Positions 1 through 9,850 of a DNA stretch of 64,000 bases are shown here, one piece after another; the stretch's first letter is position 1; the number at the start of each line of letters is the position of its first letter. The position numbers and the translations under genes were made by a program. This stretch comes from Blasia pusilla (Eukaryota > Marchantiophyta > Marchantiopsida > Blasiales): assembly GCA_050084515.1 (NCBI GenBank), contig CM114272.1, positions 42,470,001-42,534,000 on the forward strand. The letters run 5' to 3'. The notes under the pieces were generated by a model. The model searched no databases. It was given only the letters and a program-made list of their open reading frames with translations, and was not told the origin of the DNA.

Positions 1-557
1 CATCGCCATTCTTGCCTCGGTCTCCATTGTTATTTGAACTTACCATGTCTAATCCATTCATGGAGTAATTCACTAGATCACAGAGGGAAGAGGCAGCTGC
101 TTCAAACCCAACAACGTCGCATGTCAAGTGTGCTTGGAAACGGAGTTTGGCAGCGGGGTTGGGAACGGCGGGATTGACCACTATCTGATTCATATAGCTG
201 CACTTTTTTTGCAATTAACCCCCATATCTGAAAATGGCGGCTAATTCTGTGTCATCTTCTCACGATAAATTAGAAACTCGTGTTGAATTGACTACCTCTT
301 AGTTCTTGTGAAATCTACACACCGTGTTTGGACGTTGCTATATTGTAAACGACCGAATGTAAGTAAATCCATAAGCCTCCCAACACACTCATTAACACTC
401 CTCTCACCCCCTTCACAGTCCGCCTCTATATAGCCACCCAATGTATATAGCCGCCAACTCTATATAGCCGCCGCGTTTGGTGAGTCATTATGCATTTGCA
501 TATGTAGGTGTCATTCTGAAAGTATGTTGTTTGTAACTGCACACAGGAAAAGAAACC
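1..557. other. Upstream region without a recognisable gene
   Basis: No open frame here shows recognisable protein features. The stretch contains an isolated GGCGGCTAA at about 236 and the 17-bp tandem TATATAGCCGCC array listed separately. It appears to be the 5' flank of the hypothetical locus that follows. Confidence 0.5.
427..477. repeat. Three 17-bp tandem units starting TATATAGCC(G/A)CC
   Basis: Units begin at 427, 444 and 461, exactly 17 bp apart. Each starts TATATAGCC(G/A)CC and is followed by five variable bases. The array lies about 80 bp before the first ATG of the neighbouring hypothetical locus. The reverse complement of the core, GGCGGNTA, recurs through the introns and 3' flank of that locus. 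A promoter element or a transposase-binding subterminal motif are both possible. Confidence 0.6.
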
Positions 558-1766
558 ATGGCAGAAGAATACCCACTGGAGGAAGTTCATTACAGAACTG
601 ATTTTGCGAGAATCGAGCAGAATGTAGATGAGGATAAGCTTTTGCTCATGGGAATTCAAGGTATCTGGAATGTATCGTGGGTTGAATGTGACAAGGATAT
701 TCTACCTCAATGGTTCAATCCAATTGTGATGCTCAATCTACTTTGATGGAGGATATTACAATGATTCATAACAGTTTGAATACTATTGCAAGGTATGTAG
801 TCTATCACTATTCTTCATATTTCATGAACGTCTTTCTTCATTGACTAAGTTAGAATTTCTAATTCCGATGGTAGTGTATTTCTTAAGCACCTTCAACCCA
901 ATTACATGAGAGGGATTGGTTAGAAAAAGATATCCAGACAATTTACATGAGTATGCGTTAGAACTGTCCCCCGAATTGATCGCGAAGGCATTCCAATTCT
1001 CAAATATTGGCACATATTTGTCAATGGAGAGACAACACACCGAACAAGAGGAGCCAACCCTCTATCGGAAATATCTCACAAAAATTGAGACGACAAGTCA
1101 TGGGTACAAACATTGCTATCTTGTACCCCAATCCTTTCGTCTTATTCTGACAAAGTTAAATCGATGCTTTCACATGAAGGCTAATTCGGAGTGTGTGCCT
1201 GCTAGCATGCTTTCCATGGCATGTCGCGCTTGGGAGGGAAAACCGATTGATTGGGCAACATATGTCTATCGAAAACTTATGCTCGACATAAAGGCAGTTC
1301 TCCGACCAAGAGTGAAGAAGGAGAAACAGAGAGAGAGCGCAATGGGAGTGCTTTTGACAATTTTGTTCAACCATGGAGATTTTCCTCCGGACTCTGTCAC
1401 TGTTGCCATGGCTACACTTGTCTCTCCTCCGCTTCAGATTCAAGAGGTGCCATTGATGGCACCCTTGTTGAATCATCCCAACATATTGATGGAGGAAAGG
1501 TGGTTGGAAGGCCCCGGATAGCTTCCGGAAACAAAGTTGGAAAAGCTAAAGCTAAACAGAAAGCAAGTGACGACGACAAGAGTGGCCGGCTCTTAATCAA
1601 ATTGAAGATGCCCGAAAGAAAAAGAAGGCCAAAAACAATACCAGAGCCTGATGAAGAAGATAAATCACAAGGTAATTCCGACTTTGTGGCTCCTCCCCGA
1701 AAAGCAAGGAGAAAGATAAAAGCGCACAAAGACGATGATGCGTCGACGAATGCTGAAAGTCCCTTT
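558..1766 (+). pseudogene. Hypothetical multi-exon locus, 5' part, reading frame disturbed
   Basis: I do not recognise the protein family. An ATG at 558 opens 62 codons beginning MAEEYPLEEVHYRT. A second frame from 916 to 1521 gives 201 residues with an ordered-looking segment (WEGKPIDWATYVYRKLMLD near residues 110-130). Near 1490 the readable frame shifts by one to a Lys/Arg/Asp-rich, probably disordered tail containing KMPERKRRPK and PPRKARRKIK, which look like nuclear-localisation-type basic clusters. That tail ends at 1766 with a good donor (TTT|GTAAGT). The frame then joins in phase 0 to the exon starting at 2411. The shifts at about 740-916 and 1490 suggest decay or unmodelled introns. 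Transposon-borne and host origins are both possible. Confidence 0.4.
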
Positions 1767-2410
1767 GTAAGTTTTTACAAGCAACAAATTTTGCATTTAC
1801 TTTTTCAACTTTATTTTGGTTTCTTTCTTTAGTAATATGACACATGTATTCGGCCGATGTAATTGTCTGCATAGGTTTCTGCAGTTGCGGCGAGTACCAA
1901 ATTTCCGGAGGTAACCAAAGTGGGCAAGAAAAATCAACCCATTGTAATGTTCTTAACGCTTGCACAACCCATTGTAACGTTCACAATGCCTTGTTGTGGT
2001 TCTGGCGGTTATGTGGGACTCCTCCCCCTGTTTGTGTGTATGAACCGCGCTTGATTGTTCAAACATGTCTTGGGATTTAGACGGATATTCTCCCTTCGGT
2101 GTTGAAACCTTTCTTGTGCTTATGGCGGATATTTTCATTTTCCTTCCACTTCTTTTCTGCAGGTAGTTGGTTCCCCATTATGTTGAAACATTGGTTATGG
2201 TTGTGCTTGCGGTGGTGGCGGATGTTTTCCATTTCAGATGACTTCTTGTCTCAAACTTGATGATTCCTCGACGGTTATACCATATGCACTTTATGTCGGC
2301 GGATAAATCCAATCCTGATTTGTACCTTGATGCTAGTTTGAGGTTAAATTCTTCTTGCTTCTTAATCTTTTATGTACGTTTGAGTTAATTCATATTCACC
2401 CTATGTGCAG
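1767..2410 (+). other. Probable intron with repeated GGCGG(A/T)TA motifs
   Basis: Bounded by GTAAGT at 1767 and TGTGCAG ending at 2410, joining two exons in phase 0. It contains GGCGGTTAT (2004), GGCGGATAT (2124), GGCGGATGT (2217) and GGCGGATAA (2298), four close relatives of one motif in about 300 bp. Confidence 0.5.
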
Positions 2411-3787
2411 GACAAAGGAGGACCTTCAAGGCCACGACGCGCCAAATTGGCTATTAGCCACCTTGGAATTGCCACTTCGGAAGTGATGGTGGAACCTTCT
2501 GAGCATGTAGAAATCGGTGTGCGTCTAGGCGGGCTTTCTTTGAAGGCAGGGAAGGGATTTGAAAATGAAGCTGCTTCAGGATATGCTAGCGACATAGACA
2601 AGAGTCTATCTGGTGAGGATCATTTGGATGGGGGAAAGGAGATTGGCACACCTAGAGCTGCAATCCATCATGTGCTTCATCAAGTAAGAGAGGAGTTGAA
2701 GGCTGATGGGCAGAAAGATTCGGCTGGGAAAAATGGCATACACTTGGATGGCAATGAGGCACGTGGTGGCTTGTTGAAAGGAGTAAGTTCGGCCAAATCA
2801 TCACCGTGTGTTCCGCTTTCACCTACACTAGAGGATGGTGTTCAGAGTGGATCCAAGCATGACGTGGACAATTTGGAATGGCCTTCACAAGCGTTTGCAA
2901 GTCTTGGGATGTCAGAGTGGAATACACAAAGGTTGGCATGTTCACAAGGTTGGGAAATTCCCTCAGGGTCAGATTGGGGAAATAGGGGAGGCTCCCTACA
3001 TGGGAGAGATTCACGTGTGGAGCCACCGGAGAAAGAAAATGCCCCACAACCAGAGGCAAGAAAGATGGTGGCCCCAACTCCAGAAGTAGAGGTACCAAGC
3101 AAACCATCGGTGGGAGTGGCCGTGCCACCAATTGCCACCAAGATCTCCGTGGACCGGGACTCCCAAACACTTGAGAGCCACATTATCAATCGAGGTTCTC
3201 AAATGACATATCAGATAACTATGGAAAGGGATGTCCAAACACTTGATGTCGTGTTGATCACCCGAGGTTCTCAAACGAGCGAAGTGCAATTGGTGACAAG
3301 ATTGTGCCAAACCGAAATTGTGCTTACTATTGAGCAGCAGATACAGACAGATCCTTGCAAAGAACCAATACTGATGAGCCGAGGTTGTCAATATGAGGTA
3401 GTACACGTGGTTAATCGCCATTGCCAAACTGATTTAAACCCTTCTGTACAAAATGCATTTGCACAAACTGAAGGGCGTTACTTCTCTTACTATGACCAAC
3501 ATGGGGAGATTCCTAAAGGCATGGCGCCCGTTCTAAGTGAAGAGTACTGGTATTCCGGTGACGGGTTTGAACAAAATCCTGGATATGACTTTAGGTTGAT
3601 TAGCTTGCAGACAAAGGCGGATCGTCAAGTACCTGGTGAGAAGGAGTTCTGTGAGAATCACCCTTGCAACGAACATTCGTCAGGAGCGGATGAAGCGGGG
3701 AATGTTCCATCTGAGAAGCTGCAGAGCGTTGCAAGTGGAGGAGACGACCTAGTCTTTGTACAAGGAAATGAGATATACGCTTTCTGA
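2411..3787 (+). CDS. Long exon of hypothetical protein with nine tandem Gln-Thr repeats
   Basis: The frame is open from the acceptor at 2410 to TGA at 3785-3787, about 458 codons. The family is not recognised. The first 240 residues are polar, low in aromatics and probably disordered. A run of nine 12-residue repeats follows (about 3149-3475), with consensus [VIM]xRxxQTxxVxx. Examples are VDRDSQTLESHI, MERDVQTLDVVL, ITRGSQTSEVQL and VNRHCQTDLNPS. The C-terminal 100 residues are acidic. Repeats centred on QT and preceded by Arg resemble the short linear motif bound by dynein light chain LC8 (core TQT), where tandem sites are known in other proteins. The match is by eye and mostly SQT or CQT, so binding is an inference. 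The long intact frame contrasts with broken flanking exons. Confidence 0.5.
   Translation, partial: DKGGPSRPRRAKLAISHLGIATSEVMVEPSEHVEIGVRLGGLSLKAGKGFENEAASGYASDIDKSLSGEDHLDGGKEIGTPRAAIHHVLHQVREELKADGQKDSAGKNGIHLDGNEARGGLLKGVSSAKSSPCVPLSPTLEDGVQSGSKHDVDNLEWPSQAFASLGMSEWNTQRLACSQGWEIPSGSDWGNRGGSLHGRDSRVEPPEKENAPQPEARKMVAPTPEVEVPSKPSVGVAVPPIATKISVDRDSQTLESHIINRGSQMTYQITMERDVQTLDVVLITRGSQTSEVQLVTRLCQTEIVLTIEQQIQTDPCKEPILMSRGCQYEVVHVVNRHCQTDLNPSVQNAFAQTEGRYFSYYDQHGEIPKGMAPVLSEEYWYSGDGFEQNPGYDFRLISLQTKADRQVPGEKEFCENHPCNEHSSGADEAGNVPSEKLQSVASGGDDLVFVQGNEIYAF
3149..3475 (+). repeat. Coding tandem array, nine 36-bp units (12-residue QT repeats)
   Basis: The repeat period is 12 residues with one 15-residue unit (IEQQIQTDPCKEPIL). 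The Gln is invariant, Thr is present in seven of nine units, and Arg lies three residues before Gln in most. At DNA level the units are well diverged, so the periodicity has persisted at protein level. That suggests past selection on the motif. Confidence 0.65.
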
Positions 3788-4226
3788 TTCAATCCGAAGA
3801 AGAGCAAAAATTATCATCAAGAGAACAAATGGTAGTGGTTCCTTTACTTACACTCCCAAACACGTTAATGCAAGGCTCTTTAATTATTATCATAAAAGAT
3901 AATTCAGCTTTCTTACTGTTGCTTATTGTGGCTAATGGGATGGGAATTGAAATGAGACACAACAAAGTTTTGGAGGTAGAATTGTCACGGCGGATATATA
4001 TATAGAATTCCATTGGGTTAAGGCCAGTCTAGAGGGAGAATGTTTATAGTTTTGCCTATTCCTCTACAGCGGTGGATAAATTCCATCATAATTCGAGTGC
4101 CCCATGACACGTAAACGGATAGAGGGCTAACTCTGAAAGTATCTTGGCGGTTAAATGTCTGTTCCGGCGGTTATTTACAGGTGGCATCTAAATATTTTAA
4201 CTCATGTTGGTGTGTTGTTTCACAGG
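3788..4226 (+). other. Intron-like or 3' flank region with GGCGGNTA motifs
   Basis: No coding frame. Contains GGCGGATAT at 3989, GGCGGTTAA at 4146 and GGCGGTTAT at 4166. It ends in an acceptor-like TTGTTTCACAG at 4226, after which a readable frame resumes. Confidence 0.4.
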
Positions 4227-4751
4227 AAGGGAATGTGGAGAGGACCGGGCCAGGGTCTCCTTTAGTAGACAGTGAACCATCAGTTGTGGATGAGCGGATT
4301 TTTGAGTTGTGTAGGTCTTATGTAGGGTGAGGCGAGCACTCCACGCATCTACATTCTTTGGGAGGACAGAATAGACCGAAAGGAGAAGTCACCGCTAGAT
4401 TGGACAGTACTTGGATGTGTTGGAGAAAGACACATTGCCTTGATATGTGAGAGAGAGGAGCTATATGCTAACTTAGGCTTATCTCGGATATGATTCTGCA
4501 GGCTTTATGGCTTGAAGCATTGGATAGAGTCACGCCATGAAAGAGATTATAGTTGAGAATTCAACATTCTTGAGTGAACTCCTGAGTAAGTTAGGTATCT
4601 CCACAGAAGAAGGAGATCATAGCTCGTCCCTCAAACAGGCTCTAAAGGAAGTAGACAGATTGCAAAAGCATGCTATGACTCCTCTAGAGTAGAAGCTCAA
4701 TGCAGATGTAGTAGTGACATTGTACACTCATGTGACTCCTTTGAATGAATA
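4227..4751 (+). pseudogene. Decayed downstream exons of the same hypothetical locus
   Basis: Readable peptide runs occur in successive frames. After the acceptor at 4226 there is a run ending FELCRSYVG followed by a stop. A shifted frame then reads YILWEDRIDRKEKSPLDWTV and GERHIALICEREELYANL. A further frame reads MKEIIVENSTFLSELLSKLG and KQALKEVDRLQKHAMTPLE before a stop, and ends at TGA/TAA codons near 4750. At least three frame changes and several stops indicate a pseudogene or unmodelled splicing. No family is recognised. Confidence 0.4.
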
Positions 4752-6689
4752 AATGTCCAAGTTTTGTTACTATATGGCATATGAGTGTGGAACAAATATG
4801 ATATTCTTGCATCTCTAAATACCAAAAGTTTGGCATGTTTAAACTTTGCAGAGTAGGTGTATATCTATTACCATATAGCCGCCATAACTTTAAGCCATAA
4901 CTCTGTATTTAGCCGCCGATAGACACCCTTTGAAGTTTTCCCGCCTAAAATTACTATCTCGGCTAAACGAAATGCCTGCAACCACGATCCATAGTTCTTC
5001 CATGCACACACGCAGCAGTGTACCTGGCGTGGTACCTAAGCGCTACGCGAACATAACCGGCCAAACCGGTGGAAACAATTGCAAATACCAGCACAGGCGG
5101 GTAAAGGGGCCTATTTAGAAATGATAGTTTGTAGGGGGCCGCTATAGGGGTAGTAAGTGGGTAGGGGGCCCCTTAAGCAACTACCTCCATTATTCCAACT
5201 CCTTATTTCCCTCTTTCCATAGTCTTTTAGAAGGTATCAGAGACCAATTGCGTAGAATTCAACCTCGCGAAGGAAAAGTCCTTGTCACGAACACTTTGTC
5301 CACTCAACGTCAAGAGATTTGTATGTATCGCATACACTTAAGATCTACTAGTAAACTAGTAAGAATGATGCGATGCACCGACATCAAATTTTACATTAAA
5401 AAAATTACTTAGTTGAAGACGCAGGAAGGAAGGGTGGCGAAGCACAGCATTTGATGGATGGCATCCATGGGGTTACGGTTACACCAGATCAAATGGGATG
5501 GGATTAAGTCAGTGTCGGCCGTATCCCTACAGCGAGTATAGCCATCCCTATGCTTCATGCGCTGCAAACTTTACTTTTGTGTAAAATTGTACTTTTGTGA
5601 AATTATCTTGAAAGATGAGCATGCCATCTCAGACTTTTGTGAAATTGTACTTTGGTGTCTTCGGCCTAATGCTGCACCACCACTTTTGGAGCAGACGGGA
5701 TTTCGTTACGGTAGAAGGGGAAAAGAGAAGGTACGGCCCCACCCACTCACCAAATCAATCGCTCGCTCGCTCACTCACTCACTCACTCAAGCGTCAAACC
5801 CGCGGGTTGCGATCGAGAAGCCAAATCGAATGGCATGCAGCATGTGCAACCTGCCATTCGACACAGGTTCTCCGGTTATGCTTCACCCTCGAGCGAACGA
5901 TCTACTCTCGGGGAGTAAAGTTCTTTGTCTGTTTACCGGTTTTTCTGTAGGTTGTGCTTTTTTTCCTCTCCTTCTTTTATTGTCTTGGGATCCCCGCAGC
6001 GCTCATCAATGGTGACAGTAGAGGGACGGACGTAGTTTGGGCGGGGACGGCGGGAGGCATGGACGGGGACGGCGGGAGGAAGAACGGTAGGCGCCGGGGA
6101 AGAGAAGGGATGTGCTACATATCGAAACGGAGAGTGTGACGAGGGCTTCGTTTTGATCCAGACCTTGATGCATGGCGTGAAGTATTTTTATTTTTATTCA
6201 TCTTTTTAGAATTCGGTTCATATTAGGGTTCCAAATGTGAGTATTAGGGCTTTGCTTATTGTCATTTGGAGAAATTTCCCAAGGTAACGTCCTCTATTCA
6301 CCCACCTTTCCCCTCCTTTCCCAAGTCCTTCCTTGTTTGTCATATTTGTCGTATGTGCTTCTCATTTTGGTTCGATTCACGTTTGTATTTGTTACCCCTC
6401 CCGTAGATACACTTTTCTTCTCATCTATTTTATCTCGATTGGCCCATGATCTTTTCACACTCTTAACAACTCTAGGTATTCATGAGTTCATTTATGGGAG
6501 GGGGTTGGGACTAGAAGTCCTAGGTGATGTCGGTAGGTGAAAGTTTATGTTAGAGGGAGCATTACCGTGGACGGAAAGAGAGTTGTTTGCCAAGACCGCT
6601 CGTTCGAATGGGGATGATAGGACAGTTATTGGCAGGGGATTGTCGCACGATTTTATTGGAGGGGGCCATGTCCTCTTCTTGGTGAGTTG
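4752..6689. other. No gene seen; minor repeats
   Basis: Open frames here are short and low in complexity. TATAGCCGCC-type motifs recur at about 4875 and 4908, in the same orientation as the 427-477 array and opposite to the intronic copies. GTAGGGGGCC occurs twice at 5132-5172. ACTTTTGTGAAATT-like units repeat at 5570-5655. A (CACT)n microsatellite with a CGCT lead lies at about 5760-5790. I see no tRNA or rRNA signature. Confidence 0.5.
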
Positions 6690-6694
6690 CATCC

Positions 6695-6934
6695 ATGCCT
6701 CGACCCGCATCGGCTCCCCATATGGGGACCCGTGGGTCGTCTAGTCGGGATACTAAATGCCCATGTTGTCCCGAATTCTTCACTCATTCAGGAATTCGGA
6801 ACCTCTTAGCGGCTAAACATCCTGACTTTGATAGATTTGGATGGGTGGTCCCTCCTGTCAATCATGGATGCTCTCCGGTGCTTCCCGCATCATCGCCCCC
6901 TCCTGAGGCATGGGAGTGGTTGAGGTCCCACTAG
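6695..6934 (+). pseudogene. LINE ORF, N-terminal zinc-finger segment
   Basis: Eighty codons opening MPRPASAPHMG. The segment CPCCPEFFTHSGIRNLLAAK followed by H fits a C2H2 finger (CxxC...H...H), as found at the N-terminus of R2-like LINE proteins where it helps DNA target binding. The frame stops at about 6934, and the same protein continues in shifted frames (residues such as DELSWYLLLLLPRWCLRYTR at about 7070-7130). The start at 6695 is the first ATG before the finger. Confidence 0.65.
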
Positions 6935-7273
6935 GGCATCATTATAGGTCTCTTTGAGACCCGTTTTCCCTGCTCGAGGTTGTTCCATAGGATCCCCCAT
7001 GCTATTCGGGATGACCTCCGCCACGCATTCCTCCTTCCCCTAGCTAGGATCGCTCTTGATCCTATGGATGAGCTCTCTTGGTACCTACTACTTCTCCTTC
7101 CACGATGGTGTCTTCGTTACACTCGGGGAAGGAAGGCCGGTCATAGAGAGGTTATGGCACGTCTGAGATGCTTTCGAGGTGGTGATTGGGAGTCTCTGTA
7201 GAGTGAGTTTGCGGCATTCGCTAGAGGTTGCAGTTCACCTGGTTTCCCGGCGGACGATCTTGGAGCAGCCAGG

Positions 7274-8895
7274 TTGCGACGATGTAGGACACTGGGGCGA
7301 GCCTGTGAGTACTCGCGAGCTGCACGTGCTCTTCGCCCGATGGACATGGCTCCTTCTTCAACTATTACCATCGATGCCCTCCGGAGGCTACATCCTCGTC
7401 CAGCGGTTGACATTCCAGCTTTTGCACGTGACTTCCATCCTGACATGGCTATGTGCCTTGACCCGTCCCTCTTTGCACGGGCACTCGGACGTTCTCTGAG
7501 GATTGTCTAGTATGATGTACGAACACCTTCGTGATTGCTTTCCTTCCGAGGACACCGCTAGCGACTTCTCCGAGTTGCTTCAGGTTACCTCTCACCTAGC
7601 TCAGGGGAGAGTGCCAACAGCAGTGGCCCAAGTATTAGGGGTGGGGCGACTTTTGGCGTTGTCGAAGGAGGGTGGTGGTATCCGTCCGATTGCCATAGGT
7701 GAGGTGCTCTTGCGGTTGGTGAGTCGTACTCTCGCTTTGCAATTCCGTGAGGCTTTCCAGTCACATCTGAGTCCGCATCAGTTTGGAGTTGCCACGCAAG
7801 CCGGATGTGAGACGGTTGCCTTAGGTTTGAGGGCTTGTCTAGATGTACATCAGTGGGTGGTTCTCCAAGTGGGCGTGGAGAACGCCTTCAACTCGATATC
7901 TCCGCTACTATATTCACGAGTTGAGGGACGCTGGGTGGCCCCATGGCGAGCCTCATTCCCTTTGTGCGAAGCTTTCTATGGGGCCCCTTCGGCCCTCTAT
8001 TTCCACCATGGTCGATTCGAGGAGGAGGTCACGGTCTTGGAGTCACTCATGGGACTCGTCGGGGTGACCCTCTGGGTGGCGCGTTGTTTTTGTGGCTTAT
8101 TATCGAGCGGTTCTTTCTCACGGTGGAGGCTTTCCGGGTTGCATGTTCCCTTCGTTGGCAGATGATACTCATATTGTTGGTCCTAGAGATCTGGTTGTCC
8201 CTGCATTCGAGCACTTTTCAGCACAGTTGGCACGTGTCGGCTTGGCGGTGAATGTGGGAAAGTGCAAGGCTTGGTCTCCATCAGGCCTACATGATGATCT
8301 ACATTTACCCGACGGCTTCTTGCGACCTGTCAGAGGACTTCGAGTCTTGGGAGTCCCGCTCGGGAGCCAGGACTTTGTATCGAGTTTCGTGGCAGTGGCT
8401 CTTACCGAGGATCTTCTCCACGTTGATGATCTTACGAGGATTGGTGACCCTCAAGTCGCCTTTGGCATTCTCTCTTCTTGTTTTGCTCGTAGACCTGGTT
8501 ACCTCACTAGAACGGTCTGGACATCTAGTCACCTTTCTTCCCTATATAGATCCTTTGATAGGAAGCTCATGCAGGTGTTTGGGGATCTTCTAGGACCCGG
8601 CTCCTTAGAGTGCCCCATGGGGGAGTTAGCTCGTAGACAGGCCTCTTGGCCGATTTCTTTTGGTGGAGTAGGTCTTCTCTTGACCGAGTTAGTGGCGCCC
8701 TCCGCTTTTTTAGGGAGTTGGGCCACAGTGGCATCCCTCCTTTGCTCCCGTTTTTGGTTAGAGATAGACCGCTCCTTCTACACTACGTCTCCTAGGTTGA
8801 GGATGGCTCTTTCCTACTTCAGTCTTCACTCACAGCTTGTAGAGATTCCCTTCGAGTTGAGGCCAGAGCCGTTCTCCCCACTTTCTCCTCCTTAG
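7274..8895 (+). pseudogene. LINE reverse transcriptase, broken into three frames
   Basis: Frames 7274-7510, 7503-8165 and 8092-8895 carry successive parts of one protein. RT landmarks are GGGIRPIAIGEVLLRLVSRT (fingers), VGVENAFNSI (motif A, catalytic Asp altered to Gly-Val context compared with the usual DVENAFN), a GDPLGGALF motif read in another frame near 8055-8090, and SLADDTHIVG (motif C, catalytic Asp-Asp) near 8155. The thumb region continues through LRVLGVPLGSQDFV and PISFGGVGLLLTELVAP. Frame changes at about 7505 and 8070-8100 abolish a full-length product. It would copy element RNA into the chromosome by target-primed reverse transcription. Confidence 0.8.
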
Positions 8896-8927
8896 TTACA
8901 TCCGGTCAGTCTGGGCTCCAATCTTCC

Positions 8928-9556
8928 TTGATAGAAGCCCACTTTGAGGCAGTTTTTAGAGGCACTATGTCTGACGGGAATATCTCCATGGAGGTTAGGG
9001 CCCGTATTCGCTCTTGCTCCGGAAAGGGGGCAAGCTCATGGGTAGGGGCGTGCCCCCTTCTCCAGGCTTTCCTTATCGCACCACTTACCTATACCACAAC
9101 GATGCGGTTCGCTTGGGCCTCCCCCAACCATCCGTGGTTGGTTCGACACACTGCGAGTGTCGCCGAACTGGATCCACTTGGTGTGCATTTGGCACGCATT
9201 TGTCGATTGGGGGTGAGAGGATAGCCACTCACGATGCAAAGGCGGGATATCATGTTCGTGATTGCTCGGGAGAGTGGCTTCCATGTGAGAGAGAGAGGCA
9301 CTACTCCATGCGGGATTCCCTTATTCGTGCTGATCTTTACATGACACGAGAGGCTGAGGTGGTGGTGGCGGACGTGGTAGTCACAGATCCTACGCGGGAG
9401 GCAGTGCGAGCCCAAGTGGTGGCCCAAGGGCGAATGCTACAAGGAGCGGTGGCGGCGATGAAGAAGACACATATCTACAGTCGACTTCACGAGGGACACA
9501 TCTTCATCCCCCTGGCCATAGAGATGTATGGGGCTATGGGGGAGAGGTTCGACTAG
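8928..9556 (+). pseudogene. LINE C-terminal knuckle and restriction-like endonuclease
   Basis: The segment 9014-9556 reads THCECRR, then a GGERIATHDA motif, MRDSLIRADLYMTREAEVVV and ADVVVTDPTREAV. An R/D-rich helix followed by an acidic strand pattern (IRADLY...VVADVVV) matches the C-terminal PD-(D/E)xK-like nuclease of R2-type LINEs, which nicks the target. The Cys/His motif upstream is incomplete: the expected second half (Gly-rich, His, Cys) is shifted, as a neighbouring frame reads DPLGVHLARICRLG. Homology is by pattern only. Confidence 0.65.
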
Positions 9557-9850
9557 TTCCTTACACGGACTGCGCCCATCATCTCCACTCGAGAAATGGG
9601 TTGTCCTTAGCTACTGCGATTCTCTATTGTAGGCAGCGGGTCTCCATAGCGTTGTAGCGTGCCCAGGCTAATGGGCTTTTGCGGCAGGCTCAGGCTGTGG
9701 GAGACGCCGGCGCTAGAGGCCCACTTAGTAGTAGTCATAACTCTCTTGTTGTTGCTGATATTGTCTCTGCTGTTGGTGAGTTTCATCGTTAGGGGAGGAA
9801 TGCCCCCTTCTTCCTTTTCTGGTCTTGTTATGGCCTTTAGGTTTTGACTC

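Larger units (their letters stand above)
6690..9850 (+). mobile_element. Degenerate non-LTR retrotransposon (LINE) of the restriction-like-endonuclease type
   Basis: In order on the plus strand are an N-terminal C2H2 zinc finger (about 6750-6830), a linker, a reverse transcriptase (about 7600-8900), a Cys/His knuckle and a C-terminal PD-(D/E)xK-like endonuclease region (about 9190-9560). This order (zinc finger, RT, CCHC, endonuclease after RT) is that of R2-group elements rather than L1/RTE types, which carry an APE endonuclease before RT. The copy is broken by stops and frameshifts, for example near 7200, 7510, 8070 and 8895. The 3' end is placed near 9850, where coding traces fade. No poly(A) tail or target duplication was seen. 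Confidence 0.8.

Noticed and set aside
2823-3427. Minus-strand open frames opposite the QT-repeat exon
   Set aside because: They mirror the plus-strand coding exon, and their residue pattern follows the repeat; no independent support.
5557-6139. Plus-strand frames rich in Cys, Phe and Leu
   Set aside because: They run through microsatellite-like and T-rich DNA and change frame without any recognisable segment.
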